64,000 bases of DNA from Archivesica marissinica (GCA_014843695.1 CM026397.1:43692780-43756779), one strand, 5' to 3'. Shown: positions 23,124 to 34,813, counted from the first letter of the stretch. Numbers and translations: made by a program. Notes: generated by a model not told the origin, from the letters alone.

Positions 23124-23803
23124 TTATGGCATTTGTGACCAACATATATCGACACCAACTTTAAATAATAATGCCCTCCTTCGCTCCTTTCGTCTTGCAA
23201 ACATACCTACTATTTCTTGACTGTCTAGTTCTTTTTCCCGGTATATGTTGAGAAGCCCAAAAAGGCGTTTTGTTGACATTGTGCTCCTCAGATAGGTTTT
23301 CACACGGCGCAATGGATGTTCAGCGGTCGCCGTCGCAACAGGCATAGCAGCCAGAACACAAAGGCACGCTCTAACATTTGGATATAGATCCACATTATCT
23401 AAGGATACCGATTCCGCTAGACTGTCAGTTGGATATAGATCCACATTAGCTAAGGATACCGATTCCGCTAGACTGTCAGTTGGATATAGATCCACATTAG
23501 CTAAGGATACCGATTCCGCTAGACTGTCAGTTGGATATAGATCCACATTAGCTAAGGATACCGATTCCGCTAGACTGTCAGTTGGATATAGATCCACATT
23601 AGCTAAGGATACCGATTCCGCTAGACTGTCAGTTGGTTCGTCTGTGTTTATCACATCACACCGCAGTTTCCATCGGTGTAACGCTATGGTGAATTGCTCA
23701 AGATTCTCAGTAACATCTGATGCGAAGGCTGAATGGATTTCCTGTATATGCTGAAAAATAATGTTTAACGGTACCGAGATCCATGGAAATCACTGAGTAC
23801 AAC
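23124..23803 (-). pseudogene. hAT transposase C-terminal remnant with internal minisatellite
   Basis: On the minus strand the frame is open from just after an in-frame TGA at about 23800 to the stop at 23124. It begins FPWISVPLNIIFQHIQEIHS, includes LEQFTIALHRWKL, then five copies of a 17-residue repeat (DSLAESVSLANVDLYPT type). It ends with CVLAAMPVATATAE, LRRVKTYLRSTM and RLFGLLNIYREKELD. The last part is the hAT C-terminal dimerisation domain (l.tlPv.tatERsFS.Lrr.KtylRstm...Rl..LallnIh). The Ser-Phe-Ser core after TAE is lost, and the N-terminal DNA-binding and catalytic regions are absent. A domesticated gene is not excluded, but truncation argues for a relic. Confidence 0.75.
23378..23632 (-). 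repeat. 51-bp in-frame coding minisatellite in the hAT relic
   Basis: Five nearly identical 51-bp units (ttggatatagatccacatta ... ccgattccgctagactgtca). Only the leftmost unit differs, reading attatct for attagct. The encoded 17 residues end in VDLYP. In hAT proteins the dimerisation domain is preceded by an LYPNV-like segment, and here the last repeat runs into LYPNVRACL. The unit is thus a multiplied piece of normal transposase sequence. Confidence 0.9.
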
Positions 23804-24168
23804 TATCCGGTGACATGACCATTCTGATACTATGCGCAATAGTGGTAGTGGTAGGCTAGTTGTGTGTCATTCACTAGATAGGCCTCCAGTGACGAAATGT
23901 GGATACTTTATTTGGCATGGTTCCCAATCACCTGCAGAAAAGGAAAATCTATACATGTTTGTGGGCAACTCTTAAATTGTTAGTTTAGTTTAAACATATT
24001 TTATTTCCCAATATAATACATATTGAACAACCACACATAATCAGAATACAGAAACACGATTAGAATGGAAGACATAGTCTTATATAATTCTTCTCTTAGA
24101 TTGTTGACACATACTTGTACTTGTAAGGATAATATTGTCTTTCCAAATTATATACCATGTACATTGTA
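23804..24168. other. Unique spacer
   Basis: No gene, RNA or further hAT sequence is recognised upstream of the in-frame stop. Confidence 0.4.
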
Positions 24169-25543
24169 TGCGAACCATGACCTGGAACTATCTCCACTGT
24201 CGCTTAGATCATGTGAACCATGACCTGGAACTATCTCCACTGTCGCTTAGATCATGTGGACCATGACCTGGAACTATCTCCACTGTCGCTTAGATCATGT
24301 GAACCATGACCTGGAACTATCTCCACTGTCGCTTAGATCATGTGAACCATGACCTGGAACTATCTCCACTGTCGCTTAGATCATGTGGACCATGACCTGG
24401 AACTATCTCCACTGTCGCTTAGATCATGTGAACCATGACCTGGAACTATCTCCACTGTCGCTTAGATCATGTGAACCATGACCTGGAACTATCTCCACTG
24501 TCCCTTAGATCATGTGAACCATGACCTGGAACTATCTCCACTGTTCCTTAGATCATGTGAACCATGACCTGGAACTATCTCCACTGTCGCTTAGATCATG
24601 TGAACCATGACCTGGAACTATCTCCACTGTTCCTTAGATCATGTGAACCATGACCTGGAACTATCTCCACTGTACCTTAGATCACGTGAACCATGACCTG
24701 GAACTATCTCCACTGTCGCTTAGATCATGTGAACCATGACCTGGAACTCTCTTCACTGTCGCTTAGATCATGTGAACCATGACCTGGAACTCTCTCCACT
24801 GTCCCTTAGATCATGTGAACCATGACCTGGAACTATCTCCACTGTCGCTTAGATCATGTGAACCATGACCTGGAACTATCTCCACTGTTCCTTAGATCAT
24901 GTGAACCATGACCTGGAACTCTCTCCACTGTCGCTTAGATCATGTGAACCATGACCTGGAACTATCTCCACTGTCCCTTAGATCATGTGAACCATGAACT
25001 GGAACTCTCTCCACTGTCGCTTAGATCATGTGAACCATGACCTGGAACTATCTCCACTGTCGCTTAGATCATGTGAACCATGACCTGGAACTATCTCCAC
25101 TGTACCTTAGATCATGTGAACCATGACCTGGAACTCTCTCCACTGTCGCTTAGATCATGTGAACCATGACCTGGAACTATCTCCACTGTCCCTTAGATCA
25201 TGTGAACCATGACCTGGAACTGTCTCCACTGTACCTTAGATCATGTGAACCATGACCTGGAACTATCTCCACTGTCCCTTAGATCATGTGAACCATGACC
25301 TGGAACTATCTCCACTGTACCTTAGATCATGTGAACCATGACCTGGAACTATCTCCACTGTACCTTAGATCATGTGAACCATGACCTGGAACTATCTCCA
25401 CTGTACCTTAGATCATGTGAACCATGACCTGGAACTATCTCCACTGTCGCTTAGATCATGTGAACCATGACCTGGAACTCTCTCCACTGTCCCTTAGATC
25501 ATGTGAACCATGACCTGGAACTCTCTCCACTGTCGCTTAGATC
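24169..25543. repeat. 43-bp minisatellite, about 32 copies
   Basis: The unit is gaaccatgacctggaactat, ctccactgtcgcttagatca, tgt. Variable positions are tgtcgct / tgtccct / tgttcct / tgtacct and actat / actct. The left edge is homogeneous and the middle mixed. Period 43 breaks every reading frame. Confidence 0.95.
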
Positions 25544-25744
25544 TCCGTATTGTGCTACTACTGATTTTTGGATTTTTCCCATAATTTAATTGTTAGCCAA
25601 TTACTAGCGTGCATTTTCTGGCGATGTCGCGGGGCGGGTTATACTACCAGAAAATTGGGTCTTACACATACGTCACCAACATGGTCAAAATACCAACAAC
25701 AAAATAATATAGTTAACGGCCTGGATTTATATTACCGTTTGCTA
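25544..25744. other. Short unique spacer
   Basis: Nothing recognised. A 71-codon open frame here has no familiar motif and leads into the next array. Confidence 0.35.
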
Positions 25745-26246
25745 GACCCATCATCATGGCGGGTGGTTAACTTAAGTACTTAAATATATATACTTGTACC
25801 TCCAAACGTGCCGAATCCCTGTGGACCCATCATCATGGCGGGTGCTTAACTTAAGTACTTAAATATATATACTTGTACCTCCAAACGTGCCGAATCCCTG
25901 TGGACCCATCATCATGGCGGGTGCTTAACTTAAGTACTTAAATATATATACTTGTAGCTCCAAACGTGCCGAATCCCTGTGGACCCATCATCATGGCGGG
26001 TGCTTAACTTAAGTACTTAAATATATATATTTGTACCTCCAAACGTGCCGAATCCCTGTGGACCCATCATCATGGCGGGTGCTTAACTTAAGTACTTAAC
26101 TATATATACTTGTACCTCCAAACGTGCCGAATCCCTGTGGACCCATCATCATGGCGGGTGCTTAACTTAAGTACTTAAATATATATACTTGTACCTCCAA
26201 ACGTGCCGAATCCCTGTGGACCCATCATCATGGCGGGTGCTTAACT
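25745..26246. repeat. 79-bp tandem repeat, about 6.4 copies
   Basis: The unit contains gacccatcatcatggcgggt, gcttaacttaagtacttaa, atatatatacttgtacctcc and aaacgtgccgaatccctgt. Units are almost identical, implying recent homogenisation. The gcttaacttaagtacttaa part is rich in overlapping palindromes. Confidence 0.95.
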
Positions 26247-26269
26247 GACAAAATTGCGAATACTGCAGA

Positions 26270-27727
26270 ACATCAAACGACTGCAAGGATGCGCAGGCTT
26301 CCTGGTGTGGATATACACTGGTCACAAACGACTGCAAGGATGCGCAGGCTTCCTGGTATGGATATACACTGGTCACAAACGACTGCAAGGATGCGCAGGC
26401 TGCCTGGTATGGATATACACTGGTCACAAACGACTGCAAGGATGCGCAGGCTTCCTTGTATGGATATACACTGGTCACAAACGACTGCAAGGATGCGCAG
26501 GCTGCCTGGTATGGATATACACTGGTCACAAACGACTGCAAGGATGCGGCAGGCTTCCTGGTATTGATATACACTGCAAGGATGCGCAGGCTGACTGGTA
26601 TGGATATACACTGGTCACAAACGACTGCAAGGATGCGCAGGCTGCCTGGTATGGATATACACTGGTCACAAACGACTGCAAGGATGCGGCAGGCTTCCTG
26701 GTATGGATATACACTGCAAGGATGCGCAGGCTGACTGGTATGGATATACACTGGTCACAAACGACTGCAAGGATGCGCAGGCTGCCTGGTATGGATACAC
26801 ACTTCAAGGATGCGCAGGCTGCCTGGTATGGATATACACTTCAAGGATGCGCAGGCTGCCTGGTATGGATATACACTGGTCACAAACGACTGCAAGGATG
26901 CGCAGGCTGCCTGGTATGGATATACACTGGTCACAAACGACTGCAAGGATGCGGCAGGCTTCCTGGTATGGATATACACTGCAAGGATGCGCAGGCTGAC
27001 TGGTATGGATATACACTGGTCACAAACGACTGCAAGGATGCGCAGGCTGCCTGGTATGGATACACACTTCAAGGATGCGCAGGCTGCCTGGTATGGATAT
27101 ACACTTCAAGGATGCGCAGGCTGCCTGGTATGGATATACACTGGTCACAAACGACTGCAAGGATGCGCAGGCTTTCTGGTATGGATCTACACTGGTCACA
27201 AACGACTGCAAGGATGCGCAAGCTGCCTGGTATATATGGATCTATACTGGGCACACACGACTGCAAGGATGCGCAGGCTGCCTGGTATATATGAATCTAC
27301 ACTGGTCACAAACGACTGCAAGGATGCGCAGGCTGCCTGGTATATATGGATCTACACTGGTCACAAACGACTGCAAGGATGCGCAGGCTGCCTGGTATAT
27401 ATGGATCTATACTGGGCACACAACGACTGCAAGGATGCGCAAGCTGCCTGGTATGGATCTACACTGGTCACAAACGACTGCAAGGATGCGCAGGCTGCCT
27501 GGTATGGATCTACACTGGTCACACACGACTGCAAGGATGCGCAGGCTGCCTGGTATGGATATACACTGGTCACAAACGACTGCAAGGATGCGCAGGCTGC
27601 CTGGTGTGGATATACACTGGTCACAAACGACTGTAAGGATGCGCAGGCTGCCTGTTATGGATATACACTGGTCACAAACGACTGCAAGGATGCGCATGCT
27701 GCCTTGTGTGGATCTACACTGGTCACA
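26270..27727. repeat. 51-bp minisatellite with higher-order structure, about 29 copies
   Basis: The basic unit contains ggatgcgcaggctgcctggt, atggatatacactggtcaca and aacgactgcaa. Shortened units lacking ggtcacaaacgactg occur singly or in pairs (for example 26574-26600, 26800-26860, 26975-27005). A block with gcggcaggcttcc followed by a short unit with gctgactgg recurs at about 26557, 26690 and 26952, which defines a higher-order repeat. Right-hand units carry a tatatatggatct variant. The many overlapping open frames on both strands are period-3 artefacts. Confidence 0.94.
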
Positions 27728-28587
27728 TGTGTCAGAAATCCACTTCTCCAGTCACAGTCAACTCATATTTAATAATCTAATAATTAATAAATTTTAGAAA
27801 CCAGTTTTGGTATAAATGTTTCTTGTGATACAATACTATCAGTGGTATTGAGAAAATAGTATAGAGTGACCGTGTACAAGTTCAACAATTGCAAGATAAT
27901 CCGTTTTAATCGCCCAACACAACTAGTTGGTACCAGATTGTTTTGTAGTACACATGCTCTCTTGTGTACTGTATCAGTCAATGAATCAGACGTCAAGGCT
28001 ACTACAACCGGCATATGTTGTAAAAGAGAAAGTTAAGCTTAATATGGTGCGGTTTCTCAGCGGAGGTCTAAGATAAGCTAATTACGTTCAGTTGTATACC
28101 CATCTTAGATACATTGCCCCAGTCCTTCAGAGGGTGAGTAGTGAGGGTTTTCGTCTTATCTTCATTTGGAGCGAAGAAGTAACACGGCATACTACAACCG
28201 CAAAGTGTTTTCTGGAGTGCGAAAACCTTCCTCGAAAACGTCAGCTTAAGGCGGATCGATTTCCGATCTGGACTCAGCCATTTTGTAATTCGCGCCACGT
28301 AAACAATTGTTTTCGGAATAATTCGAAGGGAAACTACTGTTGCAAAGAGCTAATGTTAACATCAGTATGGATTATCGCCCGTATCAATTAAACAAGCACG
28401 TAAAAATAAACTAAATTTCGAGATGCACCATATTTGCAATGGGCTCAATTATTCCACCAATCCACATATCACGGCGCCTATGTATTCCTACTACCCCCCG
28501 GGGGTTTTAATGCATTTTTGGAGTGTTCATTGTCTGAGACCAATGATACGCACGTGCGTACTTGCGTATGCCTAGCACAGGTCCTGT
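27728..28587. other. Unique stretch without a supported gene
   Basis: Opposing open frames of 76-99 codons overlap at 28068-28391 and have no familiar domain. On the minus strand the sequence caaaATGGCTGAG near 28275-28290 has a good start context but stops after 12 codons. A first exon or promoter is possible, but nothing confirms it. Confidence 0.35.
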
Positions 28588-28650
28588 ATATAACATTGAA
28601 TTGAGCTTGGGTAAGGGAAAGATATATAACATTGAATTGAGCTCGAGGAA
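28588..28650. repeat. Two-unit outlier of the 36-bp repeat
   Basis: Reads tataacattgaattgagctt, gggtaagggaaagatatata, then a second gaattgagctcg. The units match the aggga/aacattg subtype of the array at 21747-22590, six kilobases away and in the same orientation. Confidence 0.9.
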
Positions 28651-28949
28651 GATAAATGGCAGCGTACGAAGGTTGTTCTGAAATATTATATACATATAAT
28701 TACAATAAATAAACTGGTTACGATAAAGTAATTCACCATCTTATTAACTAGATTGTACTTTTGTAACTAGAGTTGTTCAAAATGTCACTAATACCTTAAT
28801 GAATACTACAATATTACCGTGCTCCCTATACCGAGGAGACACTGTCATCTATAGCCTACATACAGACATTCTCTTATGGTAGACAATGGATAGAGAGGCC
28901 CGGAGTTTGTGCCAAGCTGTATTTAAATCGCAAAAAGTTGTATGTATGT

Positions 28950-29148
28950 TCCATTAATGTCAAACACCTTGCGGGGACGTAGACATGTATTCCTGGGCAA
29001 GCTTAGCCGACCTAAGTGTTTAACCAGTACTAAGCAATCTGTGTGAGGTGCTTGCTCAATGACACTACATACGTGGCCTGACCGAGTATCGAACCCGGGA
29101 CCGATCGATTCCAAATCCGACGCTCTACCACCGGACCACGGATGCCAG
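28950..29148 (-). mobile_element. tRNA-derived SINE, family 2
   Basis: On the minus strand it starts ctggcatccgtggtccggtg, with an A-box-like tggtccggtggtagagcg, then a B-box-like gggttcgatactc about 35 nt further on. The tRNA-unrelated body ends in gacattaatggaaca. The tail (acatgtct...cgcaagg) is shared with a partial copy at 31085-31175. Confidence 0.75.
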
Positions 29149-29457
29149 TTTTTGATCATCTCAGAATTTGTTTTAGATAATTTTCGTTCAATTTTGCATC
29201 TGACAACTAAGGTAACTTTAAAACACGGGAGCGGGTCGAACTCGCCATGGTATGTAACACTGCAAGTGGTTTTTGGGAAATATTAACGTCTTATTTCAAT
29301 CTAGAGATTGAATATCGATGGTAATCAAAGGAACAACGTGTATGCTACAGATAGTACACAATAATTAAGTGTAACCTAGTGCAGGTATCTAATAAAACCC
29401 GGAAACGTTGTAAAGATTATGAACGCTGAACATACACGTGAAACAAGCGCGAACAAC
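29149..29457. other. Unique spacer
   Basis: No gene or repeat is recognised. Confidence 0.35.
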
Positions 29458-29950
29458 GACATCGTAGAAGTAGTCCGTTACTAATCAAACCAACGACGCC
29501 GTAGAACTAGTCCGTTACTAATCAAACCAACGACATCGTAGAACTAGTCCGTTACTAATCAAACCAACGACATCGTAGAACTAGTCCGTTACTAATCAAA
29601 CCAACGACATCGTAGAACTAGTCCGTTACTAATCAAACCAACGACATCGTAGAACTAGTCCGTTACTAATCAAACCAACGACATCGTAGAACTAGTCCGT
29701 TACTAATCAAACCAACGACATCGTAGAACTAGTCCGTTACTAATCAAACCAACGACATCGTAGAACTAGTCCGTTACTAATCAAACCAACGACATCGTAG
29801 AACTAGTCCGTTACTAATCAAACCAACGACATCGTAGAACTAGTCCGTTACTAATCAAACCAACGACGCCGTAGAACTAGTCCGTTACTAATCAAACCAA
29901 CGACATCGTAGAACTAGTCCGTTACTAATCAAACCAACGACGCCGTAGCT
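29458..29950. repeat. 37-bp minisatellite, about 13 copies, nearly identical
   Basis: The unit is ccaacgacatcgtagaacta, gtccgttactaatcaaa. Only catcg/cgccg varies among the internal copies. The gcc variant sits near both edges (29502, 29876, 29950) and the homogeneous form in between, the pattern expected of expansion from the middle. Confidence 0.95.
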
Positions 29951-30059
29951 TAGATTCATGTTGTAATTATTGTGATTAATTTTGTCCGAAATCGTGGAGA
30001 CAATGAAATAACCAGAATGTGTGATACAGAAGCGGGATATTCATGTAGACCCTGGCTTT

Positions 30060-30182
30060 CGGATGGTGACGTTTCAGTGTTTTGGAATGACGTCATTTTC
30101 GACGTTTGTAATGACGTCGTTTCTGTGACATTAACGTCTGTTTACAGAACACTGACAGCAGCTGCAATTTGTATATTACCAG
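30060..30182 (+). promoter_or_regulatory. Cluster of CRE-like sites, possible 5' exon
   Basis: A perfect TGACGTCA lies at 30088-30095, TGACGTCG at 30112-30119, and tgacgttt at 30067. The segment stays open in one frame (29972-30214) and reaches a donor-like ag|gtaatc at 30182/30183. It lies 4.7 kb upstream of the first supported USP exon and might be its promoter or 5' UTR exon. Its phase does not join that exon in frame, so if spliced to it, it would have to be untranslated. This is speculative. Confidence 0.25.
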
Positions 30183-30430
30183 GTAATCAATTTATTTTGT
30201 TTGATATTGTTTGAAATATCACTGTGTTAGTAGTGTGTAGTGCTGTATCAGGTAATTGACTATGTCAGTATACATATGTGTATGTGCTTAGATCATTTTA
30301 CTATTGTTTTAATGTTACAGCAACAGACACAAGACACACTAATGTGTGTGCGCTATGTTCCTATAGTTGTAACATGTAAAAAACCCAACAATTATTGTAT
30401 TTTGTGCCTGTTATTATAGATTCTAGCAAT

Positions 30431-31006
30431 AACCACTCTGTTATTCATCGCTGTTATCTATCAGATCACGCCAATATTCTGTTATTCATCGCTGTTATCT
30501 ATCAGATCACGCCAATATTCTGTTATTCATCGCTGTTATCTATCAGATCACGCCAATATTCTGTTATTCATCGCTGTTATCTATCAGATCATGTCAATAT
30601 TATGTTATTCATCGCTGTTATCTATCAGATCACGCCAATATTCTGTTATTCATCGCTGTTATCTATCAGATCACGCCAATATTCTGTTATTCATCGCTGT
30701 TATCTATCAGCTCACGCCAATATTCTGTTATTCATCGCTGTTATCTATCAGATCACGCCAATATTCTGTTATTCATCGCTGTTATCTATCAGATCACGCC
30801 AATATTCTGTTATTCATTGCTGTTATCTATCAGATCACGCCAATATTCTGTTATTCATCGCTGTTATCTATCAGATCACGCCAATATTCTGTTATTCATC
30901 GCTGTTATCTATCAGATCACGCCAATATTCTGTTATTCATCGCTGTTATCTATCAGATCACGCCAATATTCTGTTATTCATCGCTGTTATCTATCAGATC
31001 ATGTCC
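30431..31006. repeat. 41-bp minisatellite, about 14 copies
   Basis: The unit is tgttattcatcgctgttatc, tatcagatcacgccaatatt, c. It is almost invariant, with one catgtcaatattat copy near 30590 and one cagctcacg copy near 30710. Confidence 0.95.
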
Positions 31007-31084
31007 CTATTATTCCTTGTTCATTTACATGCCCGATGTATGTCATCAATACATCATACATTGGTTTGTAGTCCCATCTGAACG

Positions 31085-31190
31085 ACTGCCCAGGAAAACA
31101 TGTCTAAATCCCTGCAAGGGGTTCACATTAATGGAAACATGTCTAAATCCCTGCAAGGGGTTCACATTAATGGAACACACCGGACCACTG
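31085..31190 (+). mobile_element. SINE family 2 tail, duplicated
   Basis: Two tandem 46-bp copies of aacatgtctaaatccctgca, aggggttcacattaatgg. This matches the 3' tail of the minus-strand SINE at 28950-29148. No tRNA-like head is present. Confidence 0.7.
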
Positions 31191-31483
31191 ACCCGTATAT
31201 CTGAATAGTTATTAGTTTAAACAAGTTTACGTTTATTGTAAACAATTCAACATATCCATTTTACACAAAATTTAGAGACATGAATAGCAATCTCATCTGA
31301 ATAGCAAACAGCATAGAGCCTGATCAGACAGCACATTCCGTGGCGGCTGATCTGGCTCTATGTTCTTTTCAAGGTATCCAGAATCAAATGGGTCAAGGTG
31401 AAACAAGTACATAGAGTAATAAATTGAGACGGTTGAGAAGAAAGGAGAAATGATAGAAAGCGGAACATGATTTATTCATTCGG
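31191..31483. other. Unique spacer
   Basis: Nothing recognised in this AT-rich interval. Confidence 0.35.
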
Positions 31484-32455
31484 ATATATGTTGTATGGAG
31501 TCGCGTATGAAAGACTTGCCATTTCCTGTCACCGGCGTATATGTAGTATGGAGTCGAGTATGAAAGACCTGCCATTTCCTGTCACCGACGTATATGTAGT
31601 ATGGAGTCGAGTATGAAAGACTTGCCATTTCCTGTCACCGACGTATATGTAGTATGGAGTCGAGTATGAACGACTTGCCATTTCCTGTCACCGACGTATA
31701 TGTAGTATGGAGTCGAGTATGAAAGACTTGCCATTTCCTGTCACCGACGTATATGTAGTATGGAGTCGAGTATGAAAGACTTGCCATTTCCTGTCACCGA
31801 CGTATATGTAGTATGGAGTCGAGTATGAAAGACTTGCCATTTCCTGTCACCGACGTATATGTAGTATGGAGTCGAGTATGAAAGACTTGCCATTTCCTGT
31901 CACCGACGTATATGTAGTATGGAGTCGAGTATGAAAGACTTGCCATTTCCTGTCACCGACGTATATGTAGTATGGAGTCGAGTATGAAAGACTTGCCATT
32001 TCCTGTCACCGACGTATATGTAGTATGGAGTCGAGTATGAAAGACTTGCCATTTCCTGTCACCGACGTATATGTAGTATGGAGTCGAGTATGAAAGACTT
32101 GCCATTTCCTGTCACCGACGTATATGTAGTATGGAGTCGAGTATGAAAGACTTGCCATTTCCTGTCACCGACGTATATGTAGTATGGAGTCGAGTATGAA
32201 AGACTTGCCATTTCCTGTCACCGACGTATATGTAGTATGGAGTCGAGTATGAAAGACTTGCCATTTCCTGTCACCGACGTATATGTAGTATGGAGTCGAG
32301 TATGAAAGACTTGCCATTTCCTGTCACCGACGTATATGTAGTATGGAGTCGAGTATGAAAGACTTGCCATTTCCTGTCACCGACGTATATGTAGTATGGA
32401 GTCGAGTATGAAAGACTTGCCATTTCCTGTCACCGACGTATATGTAGTATGGAGT
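31484..32455. repeat. 53-bp minisatellite, about 18 copies, nearly identical
   Basis: The unit is tatgtagtatggagtcgagt, atgaaagacttgccatttcc, tgtcaccgacgta. Differences are confined mostly to the left edge (ttgtatggagtcgcg, accggcgta, gacctgcc, gaacgactt). The rest is almost invariant, pointing to recent amplification or homogenisation. Confidence 0.96.
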
Positions 32456-32850
32456 AGGTAATGTGGGGCATTTCATGGCGTTACTCTTTAGTTGAGATTT
32501 GAGGCCAGGGATGGTGAGTTTTGTAGTTTGTTTCAGTCTCTCAGAGCCGATGTCAAAGAAACATTGTTGAATAGAGATGCTCCTGTGCGTATAGATATCA
32601 TCGCGAGTTATACCTAGACTTCCCCTACAGTTGGTTGGACTAGAGACGAACGATAATCCGTAGGTTGGACTAGAGACGAACGATAATCCGTAGGTTGGAC
32701 TAGAGACGAACGATAATCCTGGCCGTGTTCGGCTGTTCTTCCTCTTGTAGTGCAGAAGTATTGGAATATCATTCCTATCCAATAAGAATATAAACATCAA
32801 TTTAGCAGGGTTAATTAATTTACTCAAATATATTCTTAACCCTTTATTCA
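32456..32850. other. Unique stretch with a short 30-bp triplication
   Basis: Three tandem copies of gttggactagagacgaacga + taatccgtag lie at about 32633-32722, the third diverging at its end. They sit in a minus-strand open frame that continues into the 53-bp array. I recognise no domain (repeats read GLSFVSSPTY), so I do not call a gene. Confidence 0.5.
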
Positions 32851-33303
32851 TAGAGATTTAGGTTAATATATTATTATATCTTCATACAAACGACAGTCAT
32901 TTAGCTATCGTGTAGATATTACTGGGACTACATAGAGATTTAGGCTAATATACTATTATATTTCTATACAAACCAAACGACATCTATTTAGCTATTATGC
33001 AGTGGATAAGTAGTCGCCATATCTATCCCACCGCCATATATATTACTGGGACTTCATAGAGATTTAGGTTAATATACTATTATATCTCCATACAAACGAC
33101 ATCTATTTAGCTATTATGCAGTGGATAAGTAGTCGCCATATCTATCCCACCTCCATAGATATTACTGGGATTACATGAGATTTAGGTTAATGTACTATTA
33201 TATCTCCATACAAACGACAGCCATTTAGCTATCATGCAGTGGATAAGTAGTCACCATATCTATCCCACCTCCATAGATATTACTGGGACTACATGAGATT
33301 CTG
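32851..33303. repeat. ~120-bp tandem repeat, four copies
   Basis: Units begin at 32851, 32931, 33055 and 33175 with catagagatttaggttaata. They include catacaaacgac, atttagctat, gcagtggataagtagtcgcc and tagatattactggga. The first unit lacks the central ~40 bp. Confidence 0.9.
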
Positions 33304-33365
33304 GCCTTTATTATGAACATTGGATTGGCTATTACATTGTCAATGTATGTCAATATGTGCTTCTA

Positions 33366-33631
33366 TGAGGGAAAGGGTTAAAGATATATTTCTGTTACTG
33401 AGGGAAAGGGTTAAAGATACATTTCTGTTACTGAGGGAAAGGGTTAAAGATACATTTCTGTTACTGAGGGAATGGGTTAAAGATATATTTCTGTTACTGA
33501 GGGAAAGGGTTAAAGATACATTTCTGTTACTGAGGGAAAGGGTTAAAGATATATTTCTGTTACTGAGGGAAAGGGTTAAAGATATATTTCTGTTACTGAG
33601 GGAAAGGGTTAAAGATATATTTCTGTTAGTA
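33366..33631. repeat. 33-bp minisatellite, eight copies
   Basis: The unit is ttactgagggaaagggttaa, agatatatttctg, with atat/atac and aaagg/aatgg variants. Period 33 keeps frames open on both strands (ERVKDIFLLLR on plus). There is no other sign of coding. Confidence 0.93.
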
Positions 33632-33919
33632 ACAAAAATGAAGTTACATTGTATGCGAGTGTACCGATTTTTTAATGCCAGTAATATTAATAAAACATGA
33701 TGAAAGTGATGTATGCACTTTAATGTCATTGTTGTTATGATTTGTTACGCAGAAATGGAGGTGGTTTAAACAAATTGATGTTCTATCATGTACATGATTA
33801 TATACAACAATTGTATTAAGGGATTGGTCAGAAAGCTATGCAGCTTACGGTTGTACTCTCCTTAAATGGAGTTATGAAGAATAAAGAAAAAAGACTAATC
33901 TAATAAAAATAAGATTACC
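33632..33919. other. Unique spacer
   Basis: No gene or repeat recognised. Confidence 0.35.
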
Positions 33920-34038
33920 GTTGTTAGTGGTCACCTCCATTAAGCAGCCAGCCTGTATTAAGCAGCCAGTTTCCAGATTCTCAATATGTTGTTTTAATAT
34001 ACATGTACATTTCACCTCTATTAGGTAGCCACTTTCTG
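33920..34038 (+). mobile_element. MITE fragment, same family as 57090-57267
   Basis: Shares ttagtggtcacctccatta, agcagccagcctgtattaag, tatgttgttttaatatac and cacctctattaggtagccac with the full MITE. Both terminal inverted repeats are missing. Confidence 0.8.
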
Positions 34039-34099
34039 TATATATATTGTTCAAAAGGGGCTTAGGTATACATTTAAAAAATAAACGGGCAGAGCTAAT

Positions 34100-34388
34100 G
34101 GGAAAAAGGTCAGGGCGGGTAACGCCTGTCATTCCACTCTAGAAAAAGGTCAGGGTGGGTAACGCCTGTCATTCCACTCTAGAAAAAGGTCAGGGCGGGT
34201 AACGCCTGTCATTCCACTCTAGAAAAAGGTCAGGGCGGGTAATGCCTGTCATTCCACTCTAGAAAAAGGTCAGGGCGGGTAACGCCTGTCATTCCACTCT
34301 AGAAAAAGGTCAGGGCGGGTAACGCCTGTCATTCCACTCTAGAAAAAGGTCAGGGCGGGTAACGCCTGTCATTCCACTCTAGAAAAAA
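34100..34388. repeat. 40-bp minisatellite, seven copies
   Basis: The unit is gaaaaaggtcagggcgggta, acgcctgtcattccactcta. Copies differ at only a couple of sites (gggtggg, taatgcc). Confidence 0.95.
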
Positions 34389-34465
34389 CGCTAGTTTGCC
34401 AAATCAGTCGTCCAAGATAATACTACATCCATAGATGTACATTGATTATGTGGAGTGTCGAATCT

Positions 34466-34813
34466 TTCAAGTGAGGAAGCTATCCAGCTTGCTTGTTGAA
34501 GGTCGGTGGTTCTATCAAGTGAGGAAGCTATCCAGCTTGCTTGTGGAAGGTCGGTGGTTCTATCTGCGTGTCCGTCCTTGCCTGAAATACGTAGAACTTG
34601 GAATGGCATACAGGGTCTTCGTCCTTGCCTGAAATACGTAGAACTTGGAATGGCATACAGGGTCTTCGTCCTTGCCTGGAATACGTAGAACTTGGAATGG
34701 CATACAGGGTCTTCGTCCTTGCCTGAAATACGTAGAACTTGGAATGGCATACAGGGTCTTCGTCCTTGTCTGAAATACGTAGAACTTGGAATGGCATACA
34801 GGGTCTTCGTCCA
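34466..34813. repeat. Two adjacent arrays: 48-bp x2 and 47-bp x5
   Basis: The first pair has caagtgaggaagctatccag, cttgcttgt, gaaggtcggtggttctat. The second array has gtccttgcctgaaatacgta, gaacttggaatggcatacag, ggtcttc. Minus-strand open frames over them are fragments of the arrays without any domain. Confidence 0.92.

Noticed and set aside
26254..27797. Long repetitive protein genes
   Set aside because: 51-bp array read in several frames on both strands. Irregular short units break each frame, and nothing outside the array supports a gene.
28068..28391. Two opposing small genes
   Set aside because: Overlapping frames with no recognisable domain or splice evidence. They are noted in the spacer entry but not called.
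29080..29148. tRNA gene on the minus strand
   Set aside because: The head of a SINE. Its tail is shared with another copy at 31085.
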